DNA of 64,000 nt from Neisseria mucosa (GCF_003044445.1 NZ_POWX01000001.1:124001-188000), one strand, 5' to 3'. Positions 40,942 through 51,047 are shown, numbered from the stretch's first letter. Notes: generated by a model not told the origin, from the letters alone. Program-made: numbers and translations.

Positions 40942-43900
40942 TTATTGCGTTTGCGCGGCTTTTTGTTTTTCCGCTTCTTCGATTTTTCGGTCGTTTTCGT
41001 AATCCGAACGGAAGAGCCTGTCGAAACGGATGGTGTATTTCAACTCGCCGCCGTATGAACGGCTGCCGACGCGGGCGATGACTTGGATGGCGCGCGTGAG
41101 CTGGTACACGAGTTTGACGGACTGTTCGGCACTGGAAATACCGTATTCGTAACCTACGTAGAGGTTGTTGGTGAACTGTTTGCCGACGGTCAATACTTGT
41201 TCGGCAGGGTTGAGTTCGCCGGTTTGGGCATTGCGGCTGCGCTGGCTGGTAATGCCCAAATCGTCCACCAGTCCGAGCCTGTCGTTGACTTGTCCGGCAA
41301 GCAGCGCACCTGCTGCTGCGGAAAGTGCGGCATTGTCGCCGTCGCTGCCGCTGCTGGCGCGGTTGAGGATGAGCCAAGAGAGTTTGTCCTTTTCGCTCAT
41401 CGCTTCCTTGGCAACAAGGGTCACGCGCGGATTGGCGAGGCTGCCGAGAACTTCGACGCCTGCACCGACAGGGGAAAGACGGCGTTCGGCGCGGATGTTC
41501 AGGTTGGGGTTATTCAACGGACCAACGAAAGAAACCGTACCTTTGGTGATGTCGAGGTCTTGACCGTAGGCTTTGTAGCGGCCTTTGACGACTTTCACCG
41601 TACCGACGCCCTGAATGGTTTCCCCCGGTCGGGCAATGATATTCAGCCTACCGCCTATGGTGATGTCTGCGCCGTAACCGACAAAACGGATATTGTCGTT
41701 GAGGTTGAGCGTGAGGTTAAGGTTGATAGGCGTCACGGCGGCGGTTTGTTTTTGCTCTTCACCCAAGACGACGACATCGTCGTCCAACGAGGGCATGGAG
41801 GATTTTTGCGAACCGAACATACCGTAGTCGCTGTTTAACGTACCGTTGAGGAACACGCCTTTTTGCTGGTTGTATTGCACTTTCGCGCTGCCGGAGAGGC
41901 GCAGGCGGCGGTTCGGACGGGAAAGGGTGTCGTATTTGTCGAAGACGACATCCACATCAACGTCAGGGTCGGCGTTGGCAAGGTTGACGGAGCCTTTCAG
42001 CTCAAGCGTACCGCCTTTGTGGAACTTGAGGCTGTCGATGACCCAGCGTTGTCCCTGCAAATGAGAACGTAAAACGCCGTTGTCGAGGATGAGGCCTTGG
42101 GTTTGGTTGCGGTAGTAGAGGTTTTCGCCGTTGAGCGTACCGGAAAGCTGCGGTTCGCCGACGCGTCCGCCAAGGCTGACGGCGGCATTCAGACGACCTT
42201 TGACGGTTTGTCCGACGGGTAGGAAGTTGCGGAAGACTTCGAGGTCGGCGACGTTGAGGTTGAGTTTGCCGCTCAAAGGCGCGGTGTCTATGCTTGAGCC
42301 TTGTCCGATGTTGACCGTACCGTCGGCAGCGCCGTAATTGCTGGTGCCGTTTAGGGTGGCGGCAACGGTAGGTGCGCCGACGCGCCCGCCTATGGTGGCG
42401 GCTACGTTCAGACGACCCGTAATGCCTTGCGCGGTGGCGGGCAGGAAGGTTTTGATGGCACCCAAGTCGGGGACATTGAGGTTGATTTTGCCGCTTATGG
42501 GCGCGTTGGCGATTTTGTTGCCGAACTGCTGGCTGATGCCCAGATTGGCGTTGACGTTGCCGAAACGGGTGCTGCCGTCAAGCGTGCTGTCGATGCGGCC
42601 GTTTTGGAAACGGGTGCGCAGGGAGAGCGCGCTCAAGCCCAAAGGCATCTGTTTTTTCGGATCTTTGTTCGGCAGGATGATGTCGCCGCTTTGGCGGTTG
42701 ATGTTGAGGTAGCCGCGGGCATTTTGACTGTACGCCAAATCCCAATCGCCGCCGAGTACCAAGTTGTGTTCGACGGGGATTTTGACGAAGTTTTGCAACT
42801 CGGTGATGTGCAGGCTTTGCGCGCTGCCCTTGCTGGTGATGCCGGCTTTTTTGTCCCAAACGAAGTTTTGCAGGTTGAGGCTGCCGCCCATCACACTCCA
42901 GCGCGCCGCGCTCATGGAAACGCGTTCCGCACCTGCTTCGAGGTTCATACGGTTTTGCAGTTTGAGGTTGAACGCGCCGCCGATGTCGAGCGTGTCCACG
43001 CTGCCCTTCCACTGATTGAAGTCTTTGTTCAGACCGCCCGCCGCGTTGACTTCGAGTTTGTAGGGTTTGCCGTCCAACGCCATGCTGCTGCTGCCGTGTA
43101 TGCGGTGTTGCGCACCCGTACCGTTAAGGGACAGGTTGACCGCATCGATGACGGTCGCGCCGCCGGAAAGGGCGATGTGGCTGCCTTTTATGTCGGCGGC
43201 AAGCGGACGGTTGATGTCGGGCGTGCCTTTGAGTTTGAAGTCAAGCATACGGATGTTGACGGCATCGCCGACTCGCAGGGCGCGCGCTTCGCCGGAAAGG
43301 TCGGCTTCGTAGGTTTTCAGTCCGCCCTTGAGGTCGCCTGAAATATAGCCGCGCGTATTGAGCAGCCCGCCCAGTCCGAAACCGAAACGGGAAAGGTCGG
43401 GAGCGGTGATGTCAAGATTGAGGCGGTCGCCTTTTTTACCGAAGCTGCCGTTGGTTTTAACGATATTGTTGCCCAAACGCAAATCGGTCAGCGCGCGCGG
43501 GAGGTGTCCGGATTCGTAAACGACGTCGGCTTTACCGCTGAGGGGAACGTTATTTAACGTACTCGGTGCAAACTGCATTTTGCCGGCGAATTTTTCTTTC
43601 GCCAGTTCGCCTGAAAGATTGATGGTGCCGTTGACGCTGCCTGCGGGCAGTTTCGGGTCGAGGCGGGACGGGTTGAACGCCTTGCTGGAAATGTCGAGCT
43701 TGAGCAGGCGGTCTTTGAAAAGTTCGAGCGAACCTTGCGCCGTCAGTTCGCCGCCGTTTTGCGGAGCGACGCGGACGCGGTCAAGTTTGAGGGTGCGCTG
43801 TCCGAGTTTTCTGTCAGTGGCGAAGGACAACAGGCCGGAAAGTTGCGCGTTGCTGCTTTCAAGATTCCAGTCCACAGCGGGCGATGAGGTTTCACCTTTG

Positions 43901-45150
43901 ACACCGATAAACCCGTTCCACTGACCGGCAACATTGGTGCGGACGAGGTCGTCTGAAACGAGGTTGTTCACATTAATCTTGAGCGCCAGCGCGTTTTTCA
44001 CCGTATCGACCGTACCGGCAACATTGAACGAACCTTCCTCCAACAGCCCGATTTCAGATTCTTGGACGGTTACCACGCCGTTGTCGTTGATGGTGAAGTC
44101 CGCCAGAATGTTGCGCACCGGAATGGATTTTGCATCGGCAAAACCCGCCGCCTTGTTTTCCAAGTCGAGCGAGCCGTCCAACGCGATACCGTGCGTAAAC
44201 GAAGGCACAACGGTCGCGTCAAATGTCAGGTTTGCCTTGGGCAGCGACGGCAGGAACGCGGTCGGATTGATGTTGAAACCCTTGATCAGCACCTCGCCGA
44301 TCATCTTGTCCAACGAAGCGGCAAACGGATGCACCGTAGATTTCGCCGACAAATGCACATTCTCGCCGTCCAGCAGGATTTCAGTCTGCACGTCCTGCAA
44401 GCTGCCCCACAGGCGCGCCTTACCCTCTATCGTCTCGCCTTCCAGCTCGCCCTTCGTCTGAATCGTCGTATTGAGCGCAAACGGCTTCTCCAGCCCTACC
44501 ACCGCCGAACCCGTCGAATTGCTCCACGGCGTATCGAGGGTTTTCAAATCCAAGCGGTGTTCTTTCTGATCATAATGGTATGCCGCATTCAGATGGTCGA
44601 GATAGGCCGTCTGCTTGTCAAAATTTTTGCCCACGCTGAGTCTGCCCGTTTCCAAACGGTCGATAAACACCAACACAGGCAAATCAATGCTCTCAGGCAG
44701 CCCTTTGGACGGCTTTTTCTCTTTCGGCGGCGTCGGCTTCGGCACGACCGCAATATCGCCCGCCACAATTTCAGTAATGTGCAGGCTGCGCTGAAACAGC
44801 TCGGACGGGTTCCAATCAAAACGGAACGCGCTGATTTTCACATCCGCCCCATCCGTTTCAATCATCCACTTATCGCCGTGAAAACCCTTAACCAGCGTAC
44901 CTTCCAGCGTTTCCGACGCAATCTTCACGCCAAACCACGACGGAATCTTGTACAAACCGAAACGCAAACCCGATTCCGTCCCCACCAGCCAAGCAATAAA
45001 GCCCGCCAGCGCACACACCAACACAACCAACGTCAGCAACAGACCCCGCAACCAGCGTCTCTTGCGCTTGGGCGGGGTGGGTTGTGTTTCAGACGACGTA
45101 GGCACACTGTTTGGCGTTTCTTGGGTTTCTTGGACTGCTGTTTCGGACAT
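40942..45150 (-). CDS. tamB: Translocation and assembly module subunit TamB
   Basis: A 1402-residue AsmA-like protein. An N-terminal signal-anchor helix (about residues 33-58) is followed by over 1,000 residues of beta-rich repeats forming a periplasm-spanning hydrophobic groove. The C-terminal DUF490/TamB domain (about 1060-1390) has KYKAYGQDLDITKGTVSFVGPLNNPNLNIRAER (in part). TamB works with TamA in outer-membrane protein insertion and in anterograde phospholipid transport. tamA is encoded 2 kb upstream on the same strand, beyond mscS, an HbpS-like gene and a Correia element. The length fits the family (E. coli 1259, Neisseria about 1400). Confidence 0.94.
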   Translation of the reverse strand: MSETAVQETQETPNSVPTSSETQPTPPKRKRRWLRGLLLTLVVLVCALAGFIAWLVGTESGLRFGLYKIPSWFGVKIASETLEGTLVKGFHGDKWMIETDGADVKISAFRFDWNPSELFQRSLHITEIVAGDIAVVPKPTPPKEKKPSKGLPESIDLPVLVFIDRLETGRLSVGKNFDKQTAYLDHLNAAYHYDQKEHRLDLKTLDTPWSNSTGSAVVGLEKPFALNTTIQTKGELEGETIEGKARLWGSLQDVQTEILLDGENVHLSAKSTVHPFAASLDKMIGEVLIKGFNINPTAFLPSLPKANLTFDATVVPSFTHGIALDGSLDLENKAAGFADAKSIPVRNILADFTINDNGVVTVQESEIGLLEEGSFNVAGTVDTVKNALALKINVNNLVSDDLVRTNVAGQWNGFIGVKGETSSPAVDWNLESSNAQLSGLLSFATDRKLGQRTLKLDRVRVAPQNGGELTAQGSLELFKDRLLKLDISSKAFNPSRLDPKLPAGSVNGTINLSGELAKEKFAGKMQFAPSTLNNVPLSGKADVVYESGHLPRALTDLRLGNNIVKTNGSFGKKGDRLNLDITAPDLSRFGFGLGGLLNTRGYISGDLKGGLKTYEADLSGEARALRVGDAVNIRMLDFKLKGTPDINRPLAADIKGSHIALSGGATVIDAVNLSLNGTGAQHRIHGSSSMALDGKPYKLEVNAAGGLNKDFNQWKGSVDTLDIGGAFNLKLQNRMNLEAGAERVSMSAARWSVMGGSLNLQNFVWDKKAGITSKGSAQSLHITELQNFVKIPVEHNLVLGGDWDLAYSQNARGYLNINRQSGDIILPNKDPKKQMPLGLSALSLRTRFQNGRIDSTLDGSTRFGNVNANLGISQQFGNKIANAPISGKINLNVPDLGAIKTFLPATAQGITGRLNVAATIGGRVGAPTVAATLNGTSNYGAADGTVNIGQGSSIDTAPLSGKLNLNVADLEVFRNFLPVGQTVKGRLNAAVSLGGRVGEPQLSGTLNGENLYYRNQTQGLILDNGVLRSHLQGQRWVIDSLKFHKGGTLELKGSVNLANADPDVDVDVVFDKYDTLSRPNRRLRLSGSAKVQYNQQKGVFLNGTLNSDYGMFGSQKSSMPSLDDDVVVLGEEQKQTAAVTPINLNLTLNLNDNIRFVGYGADITIGGRLNIIARPGETIQGVGTVKVVKGRYKAYGQDLDITKGTVSFVGPLNNPNLNIRAERRLSPVGAGVEVLGSLANPRVTLVAKEAMSEKDKLSWLILNRASSGSDGDNAALSAAAGALLAGQVNDRLGLVDDLGITSQRSRNAQTGELNPAEQVLTVGKQFTNNLYVGYEYGISSAEQSVKLVYQLTRAIQVIARVGSRSYGGELKYTIRFDRLFRSDYENDRKIEEAEKQKAAQTQ

Positions 45151-45224
45151 CTTGACTTTCTTGTATGACTTAACGGCTGCACAGGACTCCGCCGCACCTG
45201 ACGGAATCGACTTTTCAGACGACC

Positions 45225-45331
45225 TATAGTGGATTAACTTTAAACCAGTACGGCGTTGCCTCGCCTTGCCGTACTATCTGTACTGTCTGCGGCTTCGTCG
45301 CCTTGTCCTGATTTAAAGTTAATCCACTATA
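45225..45331. repeat. Short-form Correia element upstream of tamB
   Basis: A 107-bp element with the same internal deletion as that at 14075-14181 and nearly identical sequence, bounded by TATAGTGGATTAACTTTAAA and its complement. It lies 75 bp upstream of the tamB start, so its end could carry a promoter for tamB. Confidence 0.93.
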
Positions 45332-45483
45332 TATTACCTATTATATTAAGGACAGGTCGTCTGAAAAAGGATAATCATATCCCATTGCGGCGAATTGTGC
45401 TTGGGAAAGACAGCATTTCAGGTTTCAGACGACCCCATATACCCAAACGCCATGCCCACAGCGGTAAAATGCCAACAAATGTA

Positions 45484-45540
45484 AAAAGGTCGTCTGAAAA
45501 GATTGCAGGGATTAAAACCCACATTTTTCAGACGACCTCT
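45484..45540. terminator. DUS hairpin downstream of the HbpS-like gene
   Basis: AAAAAGGTCGTCTGAAAA and TTTTTCAGACGACCT around a ~25-base loop. Confidence 0.55.
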
Positions 45541-45605
45541 GCCTATTTCAGCAACCCAACGCAAATCAATGAAAAGAAACGCGTCAAGTTGCCTTAAGCT
45601 GCGGT

Positions 45606-46100
45606 TTACCTTCCCGACAATACCGCCGCACCTGCTTTCGCGACGCTTTCGTCTTCATCGACCGAGCCGCCGCTCACGCCGACACTGCCGACGATAACAC
45701 CGTTTTTATCCACCAGCAGCACACCGCCGGGAAAAATCACCAAACCATCATTGGTCACCTCAATACCGTAAAGCTCGCCGCCCGGCTGCGAAGCCTTGCC
45801 CAAATCGCGGGTGGACATATTGAAATAGCGTGCTGTTTTCGCCTTTTTCTGCGCAATATCAATGCTGCCGATAAACGCATCGTCCATACGCGCAAACGCC
45901 TTCAAATTACCGCCCGCGTCCATGACCGCGATATTCATCGGCACCTTGATTTCACGCGCCTTTTTCATCGAAGCCTGCACCACCGCCTGCGCCTGAGCCG
46001 TCGTCAAATCGCCCGGCAGCGTTTTGGTCAAATCCGCCGAAAACGCCGGCGCACCCAATGCCAAAGTACACAACAATGCAACTGATTTTATGCCGCGCAT
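45606..46100 (-). CDS. Secreted HbpS/GlcG-like haem-binding family protein
   Basis: A 164-residue precursor. A Sec signal peptide (cleavage after PAFSA, about residue 22) is followed by one GlcG/HbpS (DUF336) domain: LTTAQAQAVVQASMKKA, NIAVMDAGGNLKAFARMDDAF, ELYGIEVTNDGLVIFPGGVLLVDKNG and GVSGGSVDEDE. Secreted members bind haem or cobalamin-like ligands in periplasm. The start ATG at 46100 follows AAGGAGACAG; an upstream GTG is rejected. It lies between mscS and tamB on one strand, with DUS hairpins on both sides. Confidence 0.85.
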   Translation of the reverse strand: MRGIKSVALLCTLALGAPAFSADLTKTLPGDLTTAQAQAVVQASMKKAREIKVPMNIAVMDAGGNLKAFARMDDAFIGSIDIAQKKAKTARYFNMSTRDLGKASQPGGELYGIEVTNDGLVIFPGGVLLVDKNGVIVGSVGVSGGSVDEDESVAKAGAAVLSGR

Positions 46101-46169
46101 AACTGTCTCCTTGTATTGAATCAATGAAAGGTACTGCACTTTTGATTGTATGCCTGTCGGCGGGAAGAA

Positions 46170-46213
46170 TAAAGGTCGTCTGAAAACCTGATTTTCAAGT
46201 TTTCAGACGACCT
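46170..46213. terminator. DUS hairpin after mscS
   Basis: AAAGGTCGTCTGAAAACCTG with a complementary AAGTTTTCAGACGACCT arm. A half copy of the TCGGATTCGCCAATCCGA stem-loop repeat follows at about 46261. Confidence 0.6.
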
Positions 46214-46288
46214 CGGATGGGTTTTGGGTTTCAAACACCGTATGCCCACAGCTTCAGCAGGTCGGATTCGCCAATCCGAAACTTACCC

Positions 46289-47134
46289 TTACCCCTGCTT
46301 CTGGATGATATGCACGTCGCGTTGCGGGAAAGGAATATTGATATTGGCGGCGCGCAGGTTTTCCACTACCTGCTCGTTCAGCCCGAAGCGGAACGCGCCC
46401 AAATCGGCTTCATTCGTCCACGCCCAAAGCGTGATTTCGATGGCGCTGTCGCCCAAGTTGGTAATAAATGTTACCGCTTCTTTGCCTGGAGTCTGCACAC
46501 ACAGAGGATGCTCGGTGGCGGCTTTTAAAACAGCGGCTTTGGCGGCTTTCAAATCACAGGCGTAATCGACGCCGACTACCACCTGCACGCGGCACAGCGG
46601 CATGGAAGAACGATTCACGATACTGTTGCTCATAACGACGCTATTAGGCAGGATGACTTCTTCGTTATCCGGCGTACTCAGCGCGGTCTGCACCATTTTA
46701 ATTTCGCTAACAACGCCTTCGAAGCCGTTGACTTTGATGTAGTCGCCGACTTTAAACGGACGGAACAGAATAATTAGTGCGCCGGCGGCAAAGTTCGACA
46801 GCTGGTCTTTCAGCGACAAAGCCACCGCCAAGCCCGCGCCGCCGATTAAGGCGGTAACCGACGTGGTCGGAATGCCCAGCTTGCCCAGTGCGGCAATAAT
46901 AATCAGGATTAACAGGCCGACATTAGCCACATTGCCGAGGAAGCTGACGAGCGTTCTGTCCACTTTGGCGCGGGTCAGCGCAGCTTTCATCAAAATAACA
47001 AGGCGGGAAGCTATCCATCTGCCGACAAAGAAAATCGCCAACGCGGCAACGAGGTTGGTACCGAATGCCATGCCGATTTCAACGAGACGTTCCCAGCCTG
47101 AGAATGAAGAGAGGTTTTCAAGATCGAAATTCAT
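46289..47134 (-). CDS. mscS: Small-conductance mechanosensitive channel MscS
   Basis: A 281-residue channel subunit of E. coli MscS size (286). Three TM helices are followed by the pore helix (about residues 82-120, ALIGGAGLAVALSLKDQLSNFAAGALIILFRPF, given in part). The cytoplasmic beta domain begins VGDYIKVNGFEGVVSEI. The MscS signature NFAAGALIILFRPFKVGD is clear. It releases osmolytes on hypo-osmotic shock. It lies between tamA and the HbpS-like gene, co-directional. Confidence 0.95.
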   Translation of the reverse strand: MNFDLENLSSFSGWERLVEIGMAFGTNLVAALAIFFVGRWIASRLVILMKAALTRAKVDRTLVSFLGNVANVGLLILIIIAALGKLGIPTTSVTALIGGAGLAVALSLKDQLSNFAAGALIILFRPFKVGDYIKVNGFEGVVSEIKMVQTALSTPDNEEVILPNSVVMSNSIVNRSSMPLCRVQVVVGVDYACDLKAAKAAVLKAATEHPLCVQTPGKEAVTFITNLGDSAIEITLWAWTNEADLGAFRFGLNEQVVENLRAANINIPFPQRDVHIIQKQG

Positions 47135-47217
47135 GATTTTTATTTATGGTTCAAGAATGGTAAAAATTTTGGATATTATGGGTTTTGCACCAAGCCTGTC
47201 CACATTTTCAGACGACC

Positions 47218-49056
47218 TTAAAACCTTGTACCCAAGCTGATGTGCCAACGGAGTTTCTTGTCTTGGTGTCCGTAGGCAAGGTCGAAGGAGAACGGGGCGA
47301 CGGGGCTGAACCAGCGCACGCCGACACCGGTACCGTGTTGCATACTCATGTTTTTGAAATTGCTGGTAACGTCGCCGACATCGTGGAAGATGGCGCCGGA
47401 TACGCTTTTGGTAATTGGGAATTGGTATTCGAGGCTGCCGACCAGTAACGCCCTATCGGGTAGGATTGAATTTTTCGGACCTTCCAAGCCGATGCTGTCG
47501 AGTTCGTAACCGCGTATAGAAGATGCGCCGCCGGTGCGGAACATTAAACTGGAAGGCACGTCTTTGCCTTCGTGGGCGTAAACGTAGCCTGCTTGTCCGC
47601 GCACGATGAAGGTACCGAGTTTTTTGTTTTCAGGCGTGTAGAAATAGCCTGCGCGGGCGGTGGCGCGCGCCATGGCGGTGGAAGAAAGGAGCTTGCCCAG
47701 CGTTACGCCGACTTTGCCGTCGAGGTAGTAGCCGTTTTCGGGACGCAGTTCAGTTTCGATGTTTTGGCGTTTCCACGAGGCGGTCAGCATGGTGGCGTGG
47801 CTGCGACCGAGGTCGTAATTGGTATCGGGGACTTTGCGTTCTTCGGTAATAAATTCAATACCGAGACGCGATTCGATGCTGTTGCGGTCGCGCACGCGCC
47901 AAATGCCGCTGGTCAGGGCGCGTTTTTCAAGATTTTGTGTGGTCGAGCGGTTGTAGGACGTGTTGGTCGTCCAATATTTGCCTTCGCTGTTGCGCGGCTG
48001 GCTGATACCGGCGGCAAGGGTGGTTTCGTATTTGTCCATGTCCCAAACGACGGAACCGATGTAGCCTTTGTTGAAGAGGTTGTAATAGTCGTAGCCGATG
48101 CGTCCGCCGAGACCGTATTCGGAATCGTAGCGGATACCGGTTTCGAGTTTGTGGCGTTTGACTTCGGTTACGTTGACTTTGACGGGCACGCGGTCGCCTT
48201 GGAGTCGGTCGAAGTCGGCTTGGACGGATGCGCCGGAGTAATGTCCGTTTTGTTCGAGCGCTTGTTGGAAGTCGAGCAAGAGGTCGAGGTCGTAAGGCGC
48301 GCCGGGTTTGAAGCGTGCCAGACCGGCGACGACGTTGTCGGGATAGCGGCGGGTACCGGTGATTTCAAAGTCGCCGAAATAAATGGGACGGTTGCTTTCG
48401 ACGATCACGTTCAGATCGGCGGTGTTGTTGTTGGGATTGACGGTGGCTTGGGTGTTGCTGAGTTTGGCAAGCGGGTATTTTTTACGGGTTACTGCGCTGA
48501 GGACGGAGGTTTTGCTGCCGCTCCAGCCGTCTTGGTCAAAGTATTCGCCAACGGGCTGCTGCCAGTTGAGCATGGCTTTTTGGTAATACTCGGCAAGGTT
48601 GTCGTCTGAAAGGATGTCACCGAGGATGGCGACGCTGACGTTGTCGATTTTGGTGCGCGGGCCGGGATTGACGGCGACGGTATAGCTCGAACCGTTGTCT
48701 TGGACGTTGACGCTGCCGTTGAAATAGCCTTTGGTTTTGAGCATGGTTTTGACGTTGTCGGGCGCTTCTTCGGCGAGGAAGCCGACCTGCTCTTTGTCCA
48801 ACTCTTCGTCCTGCTGCTGGGTAATCAGCGGCAGGTATTCTTCGAGCATGGATTTGACTTCGCTGTTTTTGGTTTCGATTTTGACGGGAAACTTGGGCGT
48901 CAGTTTGCCTACTTTGTCAGCCTGCTCGGATTGCCCGCCCTGCTTGAAACCGGGAATCGGTTCGTAGTCTTCGGCACGCGGCAGATCGGCTGCGGCTGCG
49001 TGTCCGTAGGCAAGGGCGAGTGAAACAATCAAAATGGGCGAAGTCAGTCTGGTCAT
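47218..49056 (-). CDS. tamA: Translocation and assembly module subunit TamA (Omp85 family)
   Basis: A 612-residue precursor: signal peptide (cleavage after HAAA, about residue 23), three POTRA domains (about 60-290) and a 16-strand Omp85 barrel with the loop-6 motif IRGYELDSIGLEGP and terminal phenylalanine (SLGTRF). It is smaller than BamA and lacks two POTRA domains, which separates it from the bamA product at 8821. The start at 49056 gives a proper signal peptide. It is the outer-membrane partner of TamB. Confidence 0.94.
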   Translation of the reverse strand: MTRLTSPILIVSLALAYGHAAAADLPRAEDYEPIPGFKQGGQSEQADKVGKLTPKFPVKIETKNSEVKSMLEEYLPLITQQQDEELDKEQVGFLAEEAPDNVKTMLKTKGYFNGSVNVQDNGSSYTVAVNPGPRTKIDNVSVAILGDILSDDNLAEYYQKAMLNWQQPVGEYFDQDGWSGSKTSVLSAVTRKKYPLAKLSNTQATVNPNNNTADLNVIVESNRPIYFGDFEITGTRRYPDNVVAGLARFKPGAPYDLDLLLDFQQALEQNGHYSGASVQADFDRLQGDRVPVKVNVTEVKRHKLETGIRYDSEYGLGGRIGYDYYNLFNKGYIGSVVWDMDKYETTLAAGISQPRNSEGKYWTTNTSYNRSTTQNLEKRALTSGIWRVRDRNSIESRLGIEFITEERKVPDTNYDLGRSHATMLTASWKRQNIETELRPENGYYLDGKVGVTLGKLLSSTAMARATARAGYFYTPENKKLGTFIVRGQAGYVYAHEGKDVPSSLMFRTGGASSIRGYELDSIGLEGPKNSILPDRALLVGSLEYQFPITKSVSGAIFHDVGDVTSNFKNMSMQHGTGVGVRWFSPVAPFSFDLAYGHQDKKLRWHISLGTRF

Positions 49057-49355
49057 GGCAAAAAAATGTTTCAACGGCAGAAGGGTTCTAAATTCTACCA
49101 TTATTTTCAATCGGGTTTAAAACCTGCCCGAGACGGAGGAGTCGTCTGAAAAGGCGGATGCGCCTGCCCCTGCGCGACAGAAGCAAAACACATTAACTCC
49201 CTCCAATCCGAAAAATACAGCACAAACTGCCCAATTCTCTAAAAAATCAAGCATTTTTCGCCACAACAATCGATTTGATATGTAAACCTGCGCAATAATT
49301 GATATTTTCTTTTAAAATGCAACGTTTCTTAACACATAAAGTAAGAGGACGTATC

Positions 49356-50579
49356 ATGGCAAGTGGTAATCCACTGCTGAACGCAGTCAACCGTATCGGA
49401 CTTGTCCCGCAAATCATCATCGGTTTGATGTTGGGCGTCTTGGTCGGCTCCATTTCCCCGAAAGCAGGTTTGGGCGCAGGGCTGCTCGGCGAATTGTTCG
49501 TCGGCGCATTGAAAGCCGTCGCCCCCGTATTGGTGTTTGTCTTAGTAACCGCCGCGCTGGTGCAATACCGCAAAGGCGGCGAAGCCAAAATCAAACCCAT
49601 CATTATTCTGTATCTCGTCGGCACATTTGCCGCAGCCGCCGTCGCCGTTGCCGCCAGTATGGCATTCCCGACCGCGCTGGTGTTTAAAGACGTAGCTACC
49701 TCCACCCTCGCCCCGCCCTCCGGCATCATCCAAGTCCTCAAAGAGCTTTTGATGAAGCTCGTGTCCAACCCGATTAACGCCATCGCGCAAGCCAACTACA
49801 TCGGCATTCTCGCATGGGCGTTGGTTTTAGGCTCCGCATTGCGCCACCACGGCTCCGACACCACCCGCCAAGTCGTCGCCGACCTCTCCGACGCCGTTAC
49901 CACCGTCGTGCAATGGGTTATCCGTTTCGCCCCCTTGGGTATTTTCGGACTGGTCTCCCAAACCGTTGCCGAAACCGGCTTTTCCGCCTTCCTCAGCTAC
50001 GGACGCCTGCTGGCCGTCCTGCTCGGCAGCATGGCGTTTATCGCCCTCGTCGTGAACCCGCTCATCGTCTGGTCGCAAACCCGCAAAAACCCCTACGGAC
50101 TGGTCTTCACCTGCCTGCGCGAAAGCGGACTCTACGCCTTCTTCACCCGCTCCTCCGCCGCCAACATCCCCGTCAACATGGCATTGGCGAAAAAACTCGG
50201 CTTGCATGAAGACACCTACTCCGTCTCCATCCCGCTGGGCGCAACCATCAACATGGCAGGTGCAGCGATTACCATCACCGTCTTAGCCATGGCAGCCGCC
50301 TACACCAAAGGCATCGTCGTCGATTACCCAACCGCCCTGCTCCTGAGCCTCGTCGCCACCGTCGGCGCATGCGGCGCATCCGGCGTTGCCGGCGGCTCGC
50401 TGCTGCTGATCCCCGTCGCCTGCAGCCTCTTGGGCATCGACAACGATTTCGCCATGCGCGTCGTCGGCGTCGGCATGATTATCGGCGTAATCCAAGACTC
50501 CGCCGAAACCGCCCTCAACTCCTCCACCGACGTACTCTTTACCGCCGCCGCCGACTTAGGCAGCCGCCGCAAAGAATAA
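49356..50579 (+). CDS. sstT: Serine/threonine:Na+ symporter SstT
   Basis: A 407-residue DAACS-family transporter with eight TM helices and two re-entrant loops. Characteristic blocks are FTRSSAANIPVNMALAKKLGL (HP1 serine-rich loop), GATINMAGAAITITVLAMAA (NMDGT-like motif as NMAGA) and ACGASGVAGGSLLLIPVA (HP2). The start ATG at 49356 follows AAGAGGACG. It diverges from tamA over a 299-bp gap and ends in a perfect DUS terminator. Confidence 0.95.
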   Translation: MASGNPLLNAVNRIGLVPQIIIGLMLGVLVGSISPKAGLGAGLLGELFVGALKAVAPVLVFVLVTAALVQYRKGGEAKIKPIIILYLVGTFAAAAVAVAASMAFPTALVFKDVATSTLAPPSGIIQVLKELLMKLVSNPINAIAQANYIGILAWALVLGSALRHHGSDTTRQVVADLSDAVTTVVQWVIRFAPLGIFGLVSQTVAETGFSAFLSYGRLLAVLLGSMAFIALVVNPLIVWSQTRKNPYGLVFTCLRESGLYAFFTRSSAANIPVNMALAKKLGLHEDTYSVSIPLGATINMAGAAITITVLAMAAAYTKGIVVDYPTALLLSLVATVGACGASGVAGGSLLLIPVACSLLGIDNDFAMRVVGVGMIIGVIQDSAETALNSSTDVLFTAAADLGSRRKE

Positions 50580-50604
50580 AGATTTGGTTATTTCTCAAAA
50601 AGTC

Positions 50605-50639
50605 AAAAGGTCGTCTGAAATTTCAGACGACCTTTTTTC
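50605..50639 (+). terminator. Perfect DUS palindrome terminator of sstT
   Basis: AAAAGGTCGTCTGAAA directly abuts its complement and is followed by TTTTTT: a 17-bp arm palindrome with T-run, the cleanest terminator in the window. Confidence 0.85.
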
Positions 50640-50671
50640 TATACTATTAAATCGAATTCATATACCCATAC

Positions 50672-50775
50672 CGTCATTCCCGCGCAGGCGGGAATCCAGA
50701 CATTCAGTTTTCAGAAATGTTTGGAGGTTGCCGTAATGCCAAACTTCTGGATTCCCGCCTGCGCGGGAATGACGG
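50672..50775. repeat. dRS3-bounded mosaic repeat (NIME)
   Basis: Arms GTCATTCCCGCGCAGGCGGG and GATTCCCGCCTGCGCGGGAA bound a ~55-bp core (AGAAATGTTTGGAGGTTGCC) that differs from the other two core families. Confidence 0.85.
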
Positions 50776-50922
50776 CATGAGTGGTTTCTATTTTAAACCG
50801 ATATACTGTGCAGTTTAGGCAGATCGGACTTTTGAATCAGATATAGGTCTCCGACATACATCCCTACCCTCTTCCGCCACACAAATTTTCCGCTACGCCA
50901 GAAAGATAACCTAAACCTAAAT

Positions 50923-50961
50923 AAAAGGTCGTCTGAAAATCCTGTTTTCAGACGACCTTTT
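50923..50961. terminator. DUS hairpin upstream of the DUF218 gene
   Basis: AAAAGGTCGTCTGAAAA and TTTTCAGACGACCTTTT around a 4-5 base loop. Confidence 0.7.
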
Positions 50962-51047
50962 GCTGTATGAATTTCGTAAAATTAAGGAATAATCGGAACC
51001 TGCCCGTACAGTCGCGTTCCAACTACTTTCATCTTTTTAGGATTCGG

